A stretch of DNA of 64,000 nucleotides, taken from NCBI GenBank assembly GCA_003278525.1, contig QCEQ01000003.1:1-64000 (forward strand), in the 5' to 3' direction. The notes under the pieces were generated by a model. That model made no database searches, was not told the DNA's origin, and saw only the letters and a list, made by a program, of their open reading frames with translations. Positions 52,310 to 60,528 of the stretch are shown one piece after another. The stretch is from Prochlorococcus sp. AG-355-P16. Its GTDB lineage: Bacteria; Cyanobacteriota; Cyanobacteriia; PCC-6307; Cyanobiaceae. The first letter of the stretch is position 1, and each line of letters begins with the position of its first letter. Made by a program: the position numbers and the translations under genes.

Positions 52310-53113
52310 TTGTTAAATAAAAACATTTATTTAATACTAATTATTTCGCTTGTTTTTGCTATATCTTTTTGGATTGGTTTTAATGTAAATTTGCTCCCAG
52401 CGGAAGCAAGTATTAATGCACCAATTTACGATGAACTTTTTAAAATTCTTTTCATTATTGGGTTAATTATTTTTATAGGAATGACAATAGCAGTTATCTA
52501 TAGCTTATTTAAATTCAGGAAAAGAAATGATCAGATAGGCGATGGTATAGCTTTAGAGGGAAATTTAAGCTTAGAAATTGTATGGACAATTATCCCTTCA
52601 ATAATTGTTTTATTAATAGGTCTCTATAGCTACAACATCTACGATCGAATGGGAGGGATGAAAGAACTAAATCATAACCATGAAATGATGAGTTCTAACT
52701 CTGAAAAAATATGGGCTGGAATAAGTCAAACTTCTGATAATGAAATAGCAATAAATAATTTATCAATCGAAGTTTCAGCTATGCAATTTGCATTTCTATT
52801 CAATTATCCCAAGGGCAATTTCATATCAGGAGAACTACACGTTCCTGTTGATCAAAAAGTATCAATGAAAATGGAATCCAAAGATGTCATTCATGCTTTT
52901 TGGGTACCAGAGTTCAGAATTAAGCAGGATATTATTCCTGGACAACCGACTATCCTAAATTTCACTCCTACAAAGGTAGGAAAATATCCGATAATTTGTG
53001 CAGAATTATGTGGCCCATATCATGGAGGAATGAGAGCCTCGATAATTGTTGAAGAAGAATCTGATTACAACGAATGGTTTAACAAAAATAAAAAACCAGA
53101 GGTAAATTTATGA
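52310..53113 (+). CDS. ctaC: Cytochrome c oxidase subunit II
   Basis: The 267-residue protein has two N-terminal membrane helices (about 5-24 and 44-66) and a lumenal or periplasmic CuA domain. The CuA motif CAELCGPYHGGM (C-x3-C-x3-H, about 225-236) and the upstream HAFWVPEF His segment are intact. The start is TTG with no clear ribosome site. The stop overlaps the ctaD start by 4 nt (ATGA). Electrons enter the oxidase here from cytochrome c or plastocyanin. Confidence 0.95.
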   Translation: MLNKNIYLILIISLVFAISFWIGFNVNLLPAEASINAPIYDELFKILFIIGLIIFIGMTIAVIYSLFKFRKRNDQIGDGIALEGNLSLEIVWTIIPSIIVLLIGLYSYNIYDRMGGMKELNHNHEMMSSNSEKIWAGISQTSDNEIAINNLSIEVSAMQFAFLFNYPKGNFISGELHVPVDQKVSMKMESKDVIHAFWVPEFRIKQDIIPGQPTILNFTPTKVGKYPIICAELCGPYHGGMRASIIVEEESDYNEWFNKNKKPEVNL

Positions 53114-54735
53114 CAATATCAATTGATCCACAAAAAACTAAAAATGAAAGTCTTCAACCCAAAGGTTGGCTTAGATACTTTAGTTTTAGCCTTGATCATA
53201 AAGTAATTGGGATTCAATACTTGGTTTGCGGCTTTCTCTTCTACTTAATAGGAGGGACCTTAGCGAGCGCTATAAGAATTGAACTGGCCAGCCCAATGTC
53301 TGATTTTATGCCAAGAGATGTTTATAACCAAGTTTTAACTTTACACGGAACAATCATGATATTCCTCTGGATAGTTCCTGTAGTCAACGGTGCTTTTGGA
53401 AATTATTTAATTCCATTTTATGTAGGTGCGAGAGATATGGCATTCCCAAGATTAAATGCAGTAGCTTTTTGGTTAATTCCTCCTTCAGGTTTGATGCTGG
53501 TAGCAAGCTATTTTGTTGATGGTGCTGCTCAGGCTGGATGGACTGCTTATCCACCTTTGAGCATAACTACCCCTCAATCAGGACAAATTATTTGGATTCT
53601 GAGCGTTCTATTACTTGGAGGCAGTTCTATATTTGGTGGAATCAACTTTATCGCGACCATTATCAAATTAAGAAGGCCAGGATTAAAACTTATGCAATTG
53701 CCAATGTATTGTTGGGCAATGCTCGGAACAAGTCTATTAGTTGTTTTGTCAACTCCTGTATTAGCTGGCACTTTAATTCTACTTAGCTTCGATATCATTG
53801 CTAATACAGGTTTTTTCAATCCTGTCTTGGGTGGCAATGTCGTAGTTTATCAGCATTTATTTTGGTTTTATTCTCATCCAGCTGTATACATTATGGTCCT
53901 TCCTGCCTTTGGTTTAGTTAGTGAAATACTTCCTGTACATGCTAGAAAACCACTTTTTGGATATACAACAATGGTTTTTTCAATAATGGGGATAGTGGTT
54001 TTAGGTTTAGTTGTTTGGGCGCATCACATGTTTACGAGTGGAACCCCCCCTTGGATGAGATTGTTCTTTACTATTGCCACGGCATTTATTGCTGTTCCAA
54101 CTGGTATAAAATTTTTCAATTGGGTTGCAACATTATGGGGAGGTAAAATTTCTATCAATAGTGCAATGTTATTCTCTTGCGGATTTATTATAAATTTTGT
54201 TTTTGGAGGTATCACAGGAGTTGCTTTGGCACAGGTACCTTTCGATATTCACGTACATGATACCTATTTCGTTGTAGCCCATTTTCATTACATAGTTTAT
54301 GGAGGGACTGTTTTTATTATTTTCTCTTCAATTTATCATTGGTTCCCCAAAGTAACTGGGAAAATGTTCAATGAAAAATTAGGAATTTTACATTTTATCA
54401 TTACCTTTATTGGATTTAACTTGTGCTTTGCTCCTCAACATTGGCTTGGTTTAAATGGAATGCCAAGAAGAGTTGCAGAATATGATCCTCAATTCCAGTT
54501 CGTGAATCAAATTAGTAGCCTTGGGGCTCTTTTGATGGCTATAAGTACAATTCCTTTTTTAATTAATGTATTCCTTAGTGTGAGGAATGGAAAAGATGCT
54601 GGAGATAACCCTTGGAATGCTCTTACACCTGAATGGTTAACATCTTCTCCACCTCCAGTTGAAAATTGGGAAGGAGAAGCTCCATTAGTTGAAGAACCAT
54701 ATGGTTATGGTAAAGAAATTTCTGAACTAAAATAA
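53110..54735 (+). CDS. ctaD: Cytochrome c oxidase subunit I (A2-type)
   Basis: The 541-residue catalytic subunit holds heme a, heme a3 and CuB. Helix II LHGTIMIFLW, helix VI HLFWFYSHPAVYIMVLPAFG (the crosslinked His-Tyr region), WAHHMFTSG, HDTYFVVAHFHYIVYG and the late FNLCFAPQHWLG segments are present. The helix VI sequence is YSHPAVY rather than HPEVY, marking the A2 group where Tyr-Ser replaces the proton-channel Glu. It overlaps ctaC by 4 nt and precedes ctaE by 6 nt. Confidence 0.97.
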   Translation: MTISIDPQKTKNESLQPKGWLRYFSFSLDHKVIGIQYLVCGFLFYLIGGTLASAIRIELASPMSDFMPRDVYNQVLTLHGTIMIFLWIVPVVNGAFGNYLIPFYVGARDMAFPRLNAVAFWLIPPSGLMLVASYFVDGAAQAGWTAYPPLSITTPQSGQIIWILSVLLLGGSSIFGGINFIATIIKLRRPGLKLMQLPMYCWAMLGTSLLVVLSTPVLAGTLILLSFDIIANTGFFNPVLGGNVVVYQHLFWFYSHPAVYIMVLPAFGLVSEILPVHARKPLFGYTTMVFSIMGIVVLGLVVWAHHMFTSGTPPWMRLFFTIATAFIAVPTGIKFFNWVATLWGGKISINSAMLFSCGFIINFVFGGITGVALAQVPFDIHVHDTYFVVAHFHYIVYGGTVFIIFSSIYHWFPKVTGKMFNEKLGILHFIITFIGFNLCFAPQHWLGLNGMPRRVAEYDPQFQFVNQISSLGALLMAISTIPFLINVFLSVRNGKDAGDNPWNALTPEWLTSSPPPVENWEGEAPLVEEPYGYGKEISELK

Positions 54736-54741
54736 AATCAT

Positions 54742-55344
54742 ATGACAACTCTAGATAGCTCAAAAGAAATTCAAAATAATAATTCTGAAGTCACTGAAAC
54801 ACATCACGACTTCAGAATGTTTGGTCTTATAACTTTCCTAATTGCGGACGGAATGACTTTTGCTGGATTCTTTGCTGCTTATTTAACTTATAAAGCAGTA
54901 AATCCATTACCTGATGGTGCTATTTATGAATTAGAACTACCAATACCTACACTTAATACAATACTGTTACTTGTTAGTAGTGCAACTTTCCATAAAGCAG
55001 GCAAAGCACTTTTAAAAGATAAAAACTCTGAATCCCAAAAATGGTTATTTTTTACTGCTTTTCTTGGAATTATATTTTTAATATGTCAATTATTTGAATA
55101 TTTTCATTTACCTTTTGGATTAACCGATAATTTATTTGCAAGTACTTTTTATGCTCTAACTGGTTTTCATGGATTACATGTCACTTTAGGCACTTTAATG
55201 ATTTTAATTATTGCTTGGCAATCGAGAGTCAAGGGCGGAAGATTAACTAGTCAAAATATGTTCCCTTTGGAAGCTGTCGAATTGTACTGGCATTTTGTAG
55301 ATGGAATATGGGTTATTTTATTTATTATTTTATATCTTTTATAA
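54742..55344 (+). CDS. ctaE: Cytochrome c oxidase subunit III
   Basis: The 200-residue protein has five membrane helices, the short form of subunit III. FRMFGLITFLIADGMTFAGFFAAYLTYKA (about 25-53), the GFHGLHVTLGTLMILI segment (about 141-156) and the C-terminal EAVELYWHFVDGIWVILFIILYLL are diagnostic. It completes the ctaCDE operon. The cyAbrB-type gene follows 97 nt later on the same strand. Subunit III stabilises the oxidase and its oxygen access. Confidence 0.95.
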   Translation: MTTLDSSKEIQNNNSEVTETHHDFRMFGLITFLIADGMTFAGFFAAYLTYKAVNPLPDGAIYELELPIPTLNTILLLVSSATFHKAGKALLKDKNSESQKWLFFTAFLGIIFLICQLFEYFHLPFGLTDNLFASTFYALTGFHGLHVTLGTLMILIIAWQSRVKGGRLTSQNMFPLEAVELYWHFVDGIWVILFIILYLL

Positions 55345-55441
55345 AAAACTTAATTTTAAAAATTAAATATATTTTTTATTAATTTATATTGCCACAGTTC
55401 TTCTTTTTAGTAAGAATATATAATTAGAAATTTGTCAGATA

Positions 55442-55795
55442 ATGCTAGAAGGAAAAGAACTTCTCGAAAAAGCAAAATTATTAAGTAAAAAATCTGAAGA
55501 TGAGATAGCAAAAGGTTGTGGTTACGTAGGTCCAAGCGGAAGAATCTTAAGAAAAAGTTTTTATAGAGCGCTTATTGAAGCTAAGGGTTACAAAATAGGA
55601 AATGGTCGTCAGGGGAAAAATGGTAATAGAGCTTCAAGAGGCAGACAGACAGAATTCAAAACTAAAGTTCATGGCAATGGGAACCTATTAATTGGTCATG
55701 CCTACACCAAAAAATTAGGTCTGGAACCTGGTCAGGAATTTAAAATCGATCTCAAAAAAGAGTCAAAAACAATCTATCTGATTCCATTAAATTAA
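55442..55795 (+). CDS. Cyanobacterial AbrB-type DNA-binding protein (cyAbrB)
   Basis: The 117-residue protein matches the cyAbrB layout. An N-terminal segment LLEKAKLLSKKSEDEIAKGCGYVGPSGRILRKSFYRALIEAKGYKIG is followed by a basic Gly/Arg-rich link, and a C-terminal AbrB swapped-hairpin (TEFKTKVHGNGNLLIGHAYTKKLGLEPGQEFKIDL) ends the protein. cyAbrB proteins act as broad transcription regulators of carbon and nitrogen metabolism and nucleoid organisers in cyanobacteria. Targets here are unknown. Its place after ctaE need not imply control of cox genes. Confidence 0.9.
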   Translation: MLEGKELLEKAKLLSKKSEDEIAKGCGYVGPSGRILRKSFYRALIEAKGYKIGNGRQGKNGNRASRGRQTEFKTKVHGNGNLLIGHAYTKKLGLEPGQEFKIDLKKESKTIYLIPLN

Positions 55796-55804
55796 AAATA
55801 TATT

Positions 55805-56458
55805 TTACCAACCGTTTTCTTTAAGCCACTCGGAAGAAATATTATTTGAAGATAAATCTTGATTACCTTTTTTATTAAATAAAAGTAATTTCTCCACATA
55901 TTTAATTAGTGCATCTGCCTCAAGGTTTACGCTGTCACCGATATTTAATTTATTTAGATTTGTGTTATGCCAAGTATGAGGAATTATCGCAATAGTAAAT
56001 ATTTCTCCTTCCTGCTTATATTTTGCAATCGTAAGACTTATACCATTTACACAAATACTCCCTTTATTAACTACATATTTTGAAAAATTATTATTTTTCC
56101 ACTTTATTGATAAGAGCCAAGATTTCTCTAATTTTTCTATATTCTCAACCGTTCCAAGGCCATCAACATGTCCGCTGACTATATGACCTCCTAGACGGTC
56201 AGACACCCTAAGAGCAGGCTCCAAATTAACAATCTGATTCAGGTTCGACTTTACTCCTAAAGTTGTTTTTTGTAATGTCTCCTCACTAACATCAACAGTA
56301 AATTTATTTTGAAAAATCTCTTTAACTGTCAAACAAATTCCATCAACAGCTATGCTGTCACCGATTGCCATATCAAATAAATTATCTAGAATTTCAATTT
56401 CTAAAATATTTTTTTCTTGTCTTAGTTTTCCAACTGATTGAATTATTCCTGTAAACAT
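55805..56458 (-). CDS. ribE: Riboflavin synthase, alpha subunit
   Basis: The 217-residue protein has the MFTGIIQSVGKL start and two similar lumazine-binding halves. The first holds IAVDGICLTV and GGHIVSGHVDG; the second holds ICVNGISLTIA and a NLEADALIKYVEKLL end. It dismutates two lumazines to riboflavin. It converges on cyAbrB with 9 nt between stops and diverges from the aldo/keto reductase gene. The symbol follows common cyanobacterial use; some annotations use ribC. Confidence 0.95.
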   Translation of the reverse strand: MFTGIIQSVGKLRQEKNILEIEILDNLFDMAIGDSIAVDGICLTVKEIFQNKFTVDVSEETLQKTTLGVKSNLNQIVNLEPALRVSDRLGGHIVSGHVDGLGTVENIEKLEKSWLLSIKWKNNNFSKYVVNKGSICVNGISLTIAKYKQEGEIFTIAIIPHTWHNTNLNKLNIGDSVNLEADALIKYVEKLLLFNKKGNQDLSSNNISSEWLKENGW

Positions 56459-56570
56459 AGATTTAAGAAAAATATTTTTGCAAAATTTTGTATTTACTTT
56501 AATTTACTTTAAATGATTTTCAACTATAAATAAATTAAAGAGTAAATAAAAAGAAATTGATCATATTTAG

Positions 56571-57713
56571 ATGATTATTAATTCACAAAAAAGATCTTTT
56601 GGTAGAGGGGCGAAAGTGAGCTTATTCACTTTAGGGACAATGCGAGCAACTGAAAGTCTCGAAAAAATGTACAGCATAATAAAAAATGCATACTATGTAG
56701 GTATTAACCACATAGAGACAGCACCCTCTTATGGTGATGCTGAATCACTTATTGGAAATTCAATAAAAAAATTAGCAATAGAAGAGAATATAAAAGAAAA
56801 AAATTGGGTGATTACTTCCAAAGTTTTAGCAAAGGGTGATTTTGACTTTTTAAAAAATAATTTTAAAAAGTCTCTTAAAAATTTAAATCGCGAGAAAATA
56901 GATAATCTTGCAATTCACGGACTCAACTTAAAACAACATCTAGATTGGGCTCTTGCTGGAGAAGGTAAGAAATTCATATCTTGGATACTTGAGAGGGAAC
57001 TAGTTGATCAAGTCGGTTTTAGTTCTCACGGAAGTTATTCACTAATTAAAGATGCAATTAACTGTGAAGTTTTTACTTTTTGTAGTCTTCATTTACATTA
57101 TTTAGATCAATCTAAGATTGCTTTAGCAGAGGAAGCTATAAAAAAAGGTATGGGAGTTTTAGCAATATCACCTGCAGATAAAGGCGGTAGATTGTATTCT
57201 CCAAGTGATATTTTAATAGAGGCCTCTAAGCCTTTTCATCCATTAGAATTAGGGTATCGATTTCTTCTGGCAAAAGGCATTACAACTTTATCCTTGGGGG
57301 CGACAAACAAAAAAGATTTTGAATTTGCGCAAAAACTTAGAAACTCATTCGAGAAGCTAACAAAACTTGAAAAAAGCGCCCTAAATAAAATTGAGGAAGT
57401 TTCTAATGAAAGATTAAACTCAACCAAATGTGAACAATGTAGATCTTGTCTTCCATGTCCAAATGAAGTGCCTATTCCAGAAATACTTCGTTTAAGAAAT
57501 ATATCTGTTGGTTATGGCCAATTAGAATTTTCAAAAGAAAGATACAATTTAATAGGAAAAGCTGGCCACTGGTGGGAAGAAAAAAATTCCTCATTTTGTC
57601 AAGAATGTAATGAATGTGTTCCTAAATGTCCTAGTAAATTAGATATACCAAATTTATTAAAGGAAACTCATAACTTATTAATTGAAAATCCTACAAAAAG
57701 ATTATGGGGATAA
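56571..57713 (+). CDS. Aldo/keto reductase with C-terminal 4Fe-4S ferredoxin motifs
   Basis: The 380-residue protein has an AKR barrel (about 1-285: TLGTMRATESLEKM, GINHIETAPSYGDAESLIG, QVGFSSHG, KGITTLSLGA). A C-terminal ferredoxin-like region follows with CEQCRSCLPCPNEVPIPEI (about 287-305) and CQECNECVPKCPSKLDIP (about 345-362). The usual Tyr of the AKR tetrad is in the TAPSYGDAE segment. The CxxCxxCxxxCP pattern suggests electron transfer to or from the barrel domain; the redox partner and substrate are unknown. Its last 12 nt overlap the convergent solute-binding gene. Confidence 0.85.
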   Translation: MIINSQKRSFGRGAKVSLFTLGTMRATESLEKMYSIIKNAYYVGINHIETAPSYGDAESLIGNSIKKLAIEENIKEKNWVITSKVLAKGDFDFLKNNFKKSLKNLNREKIDNLAIHGLNLKQHLDWALAGEGKKFISWILERELVDQVGFSSHGSYSLIKDAINCEVFTFCSLHLHYLDQSKIALAEEAIKKGMGVLAISPADKGGRLYSPSDILIEASKPFHPLELGYRFLLAKGITTLSLGATNKKDFEFAQKLRNSFEKLTKLEKSALNKIEEVSNERLNSTKCEQCRSCLPCPNEVPIPEILRLRNISVGYGQLEFSKERYNLIGKAGHWWEEKNSSFCQECNECVPKCPSKLDIPNLLKETHNLLIENPTKRLWG

Positions 57714-58700
57714 TGACTCATTCCAGATCTTTTTAAGATTAATTTTTTGTTCATTTGTTAAGACAGGTAAAGACCAACTATTTTCCCAACATTTCTCAGA
57801 AGGTCCTGAGATGGGGAGCATTTCAGTTTTATATTTACTTTGCAAATAATCACTATTGAATGGAAGATACCAACCCTGACTTACTAATTTATCTACTATT
57901 GATTTATTTTCTAAAGATTTAATCCATTTAATTAATATTGCATTATTTAGATTTGATCGACTAAGTAGAAAATGCCACATCAAAGGTACGCCTTGGTTTG
58001 GGAAAACTAAAGAAAGCCTTGGATCTATTTTTAAATATTTTGAACAAAGACTATAAGGAACTATTGCGACAATAGCATCAGAATTAATCAACCAATTGAG
58101 CATATTTTTATCATCAAATAACATTGCTTGGCTTTTGAGTTTTTTTAAAGAATTAGATAAATTAATTTTTTGAGCAATTGACAATATTATTCTGGGACTT
58201 TGTGGAAAAATAATTTTCCCAGTTAATTTTTTAGAAAGAAGAAAATCCCAAGATATTCTTGCTGAATTTATTAATCCTTTATTATTTTTAATGATAATTG
58301 TATAAGGTATTACGCCAATAGGAAATAATTTACTCCTCTGATTTTGATTAAAGCTTCCCAAAAAATCTATCGATCTCTTATCTAAATTTTCTAACAGTGC
58401 ATATTCATTTATTTTTTCAAATTCTGAAAAATCTATACTAGAAATCCATCCATCATTTATTAAGGTAAAGTCAGAATTGAAGATTGTGTTTCTATTTTTT
58501 TGTAGTCGAATATTTTCAAAATTTATTTTTTCCTGCTTCCAATCTTTTGGAATCACATCTTTAAAAGATTCTGGATAAAAAGAATTTTGTAATGCAATTT
58601 TTACTTTATTAGGTAGATTACTGCAAGAGTTTAAGAAAAGTAAGAGCGAAAGCTTACCACAATTTAAAAATTCTCTTCTGGTGGCAAATTTTGAAAACAT
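57702..58700 (-). CDS. Orphan solute-binding lipoprotein with twin-arginine-type signal
   Basis: The 332-residue protein starts FATRREFLNCGKLSLLLFLNSCSN: an RR pair before a hydrophobic stretch and a lipobox-like FLNSC, so it may be Tat-exported and lipid-anchored. The remainder has the two-lobed layout of a periplasmic solute-binding protein (VPKDWKQEKINFENIRLQ..., DGWISSIDF..., LLSKKLTGKIIFPQSPR, SDAIVAIVPYS). It is distantly reminiscent of polyamine or ferric-ion binders, but I cannot name the ligand. No permease or ATPase gene is adjacent. Its start is 1 nt from the stop of the CobT-like gene. Confidence 0.65.
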   Translation of the reverse strand: MFSKFATRREFLNCGKLSLLLFLNSCSNLPNKVKIALQNSFYPESFKDVIPKDWKQEKINFENIRLQKNRNTIFNSDFTLINDGWISSIDFSEFEKINEYALLENLDKRSIDFLGSFNQNQRSKLFPIGVIPYTIIIKNNKGLINSARISWDFLLSKKLTGKIIFPQSPRIILSIAQKINLSNSLKKLKSQAMLFDDKNMLNWLINSDAIVAIVPYSLCSKYLKIDPRLSLVFPNQGVPLMWHFLLSRSNLNNAILIKWIKSLENKSIVDKLVSQGWYLPFNSDYLQSKYKTEMLPISGPSEKCWENSWSLPVLTNEQKINLKKIWNESLSP

Positions 58701-59858
58701 TCAACAATCCTTCTCTAAAGAAATTTGACCTAGGCCCTTCATCATTTCCAGATTTTGTTGACACAATGAAACTATTTCTTCATTTTTAAATCCCTCTAAG
58801 AAAGCAAGCAATGATATTCCACCAGCACCTACACCTTCTTTTACATGACCTAATTCATAATCCTTCAATTCTTTGTAATTTGAAGATTTGAAATTTAAAG
58901 GACTGGCTAAACCTAATAATTTGACATCATATTTTTCATTAATTATATTTACTAAATCATTTAGTGAATTATCTTTCACAAGCCACCCAGTTGTCGCAAT
59001 AAAAACATCTTCAATAAATTCATCTTTATTTTTTTCATCTAAAAATTCTAATACAAGCAAAATGACCGCTAACATCTGACTTCCACCAGACAAAATTACA
59101 GGTTGTTTTGCTAACCTGGCACCAATTAGAAGGCCCATTGAGAAAGCTTGGAAAGGATCACCTACGGCCGCGACAACATCAAAAGAGTCGAAATCACCCT
59201 TGAAATTTGCATTGAAAAGTCCTCTTCCAACTACTTGTCTTCTTAATTCTCTTGGAGCTTTAAATAAACTACTCCCTACTAAACTAGATACCTGCAAACC
59301 AAAAGCTTCCATTACTGCCTGAGCAGTTGTGGTGCCCCCCGGTACAGATTCAGAAATTAAAACTGGTTGTTTTAAGGATTTTCCTATCGCTAAACCTTTT
59401 TCATAGAGGTTTAAAACTCTCTCTTTTGTCATCGATTTACCAGTAGTAAGACAATTTGATGGGCCCAAATTTCTATCTTCTACAACCAAATGATTAAAAT
59501 AAGGTTTTGCTCCTATTCCCAGAGGAACAATAACTGGATAAATATTTATAAGCTTTGAACAAACATGACTGATTAGGGCAGGAGTTACTCCTGCATTGAG
59601 AAGAGGCAATTTATATTTATGATCTTTTGAAGCACCCTCAAGCAAAAATTCGGCATCTGCGAGTGCAGTTGTTCTTCTTGATTTTGCATTAACACCTGCT
59701 GCAGAAATACCTGGAATTTGAGAAGTTTTAGTTCCAGCAATTATAAGAAATATTTTTAAATTTTTAATATTCTTTTTCAGTATTTCTATCTTCCTAAGTT
59801 GTCTTTTTTTATTGGATTTATTACCAAAAAAATTTATCCCTAATTCTGAACTGTACAT
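58701..59858 (-). CDS. CobT-like protein (UPF0284, NaMN:base phosphoribosyltransferase-related)
   Basis: The 385-residue protein matches the UPF0284 family, distantly related to CobT, which joins nicotinate mononucleotide to the lower-ligand base of cobalamin. The FLIIAGTKTSQIPGISAAGVN segment (about 36-56), ESVPGGTTTAQAVMEAFG (about 169-186), the VVAAVGDPFQAF turn and the GGISLLAFLEGFK end are visible. Cyanobacteria that make pseudocobalamin with adenine lack standard CobT, so this may fill the step; that is inference. It lies directly next to the solute-binding gene and 11 nt after the DUF2232 gene. Confidence 0.85.
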   Translation of the reverse strand: MYSSELGINFFGNKSNKKRQLRKIEILKKNIKNLKIFLIIAGTKTSQIPGISAAGVNAKSRRTTALADAEFLLEGASKDHKYKLPLLNAGVTPALISHVCSKLINIYPVIVPLGIGAKPYFNHLVVEDRNLGPSNCLTTGKSMTKERVLNLYEKGLAIGKSLKQPVLISESVPGGTTTAQAVMEAFGLQVSSLVGSSLFKAPRELRRQVVGRGLFNANFKGDFDSFDVVAAVGDPFQAFSMGLLIGARLAKQPVILSGGSQMLAVILLVLEFLDEKNKDEFIEDVFIATTGWLVKDNSLNDLVNIINEKYDVKLLGLASPLNFKSSNYKELKDYELGHVKEGVGAGGISLLAFLEGFKNEEIVSLCQQNLEMMKGLGQISLEKDC

Positions 59859-59869
59859 TCTTACTTTTT

Positions 59870-60508
59870 TTAATTATTAAAATCAACTAAGCTATTTAAT
59901 AATCTTGGAGGATCTGGGATGGTTAATTTAAATTTAGGAAACAGAGAATAGGCAACTACATGTACAGTTAAAACATAAACTATTTCTTGAAAAATTATTA
60001 ATAAAATTGCACCTATTTGTATACTCAAAATTGAGGGATGTAAAGGTAAATTAAATAATCCAATGAACTTTTCTATAAGACCATAACTCGCTCTAGTAAT
60101 TAACACCCAAAGATTATCTCCAACCAAAGTAGATAATGCTATTACTCTTATTAAGAAGCCAAGGGTTCCAATAAAAACCCCCCCAGTTAAACTAAGTTTC
60201 CAACTCTTTTCTTTAAACCAACACCAACCTAACCAAAAAGCCAAAATCCCATAAGGAAATAAAAATAAAGTCCCTCTAACAGGACCCATAATTACGAATA
60301 AAAGTAGAAATTGTATTAAAAGTCCTTCCAATGCAATTTTAGTTCCTCTTCTCAAGTGCAACAAGATGATTGGGAGGGGTAAAATCAACCTTAATAAAGC
60401 TCCCCCAATTGGCAGATAATATAATGCAACCCATAATAAAGACGAAAGAGATGCTAAATAAGAGGTCTCGACAATATTTAATGCTTCAGTTTTTGTTGTT
60501 ATTTTCAT
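59870..60508 (-). CDS. DUF2232-type polytopic membrane protein
   Basis: The 212-residue protein has about six membrane segments. Its N-terminal TEALNIVETSYLASLSSLLWVALYYLPIGGALLRLILPLPIILLHLRRG matches the DUF2232 pattern, in which the PLP-x-x-L-x-x-RRG region is conserved. Relatives in cyanobacteria are of unknown role; some resemble substrate-capture parts of ECF transporters. It is 11 nt upstream of the CobT-like gene, and a cobalt or vitamin transport link is only a guess. The repeat-rich lipoprotein gene lies 20 nt upstream on the same strand. Confidence 0.78.
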   Translation of the reverse strand: MKITTKTEALNIVETSYLASLSSLLWVALYYLPIGGALLRLILPLPIILLHLRRGTKIALEGLLIQFLLLFVIMGPVRGTLFLFPYGILAFWLGWCWFKEKSWKLSLTGGVFIGTLGFLIRVIALSTLVGDNLWVLITRASYGLIEKFIGLFNLPLHPSILSIQIGAILLIIFQEIVYVLTVHVVAYSLFPKFKLTIPDPPRLLNSLVDFNN

Positions 60509-60528
60509 TTTTTGTTAAATATTTTTAA

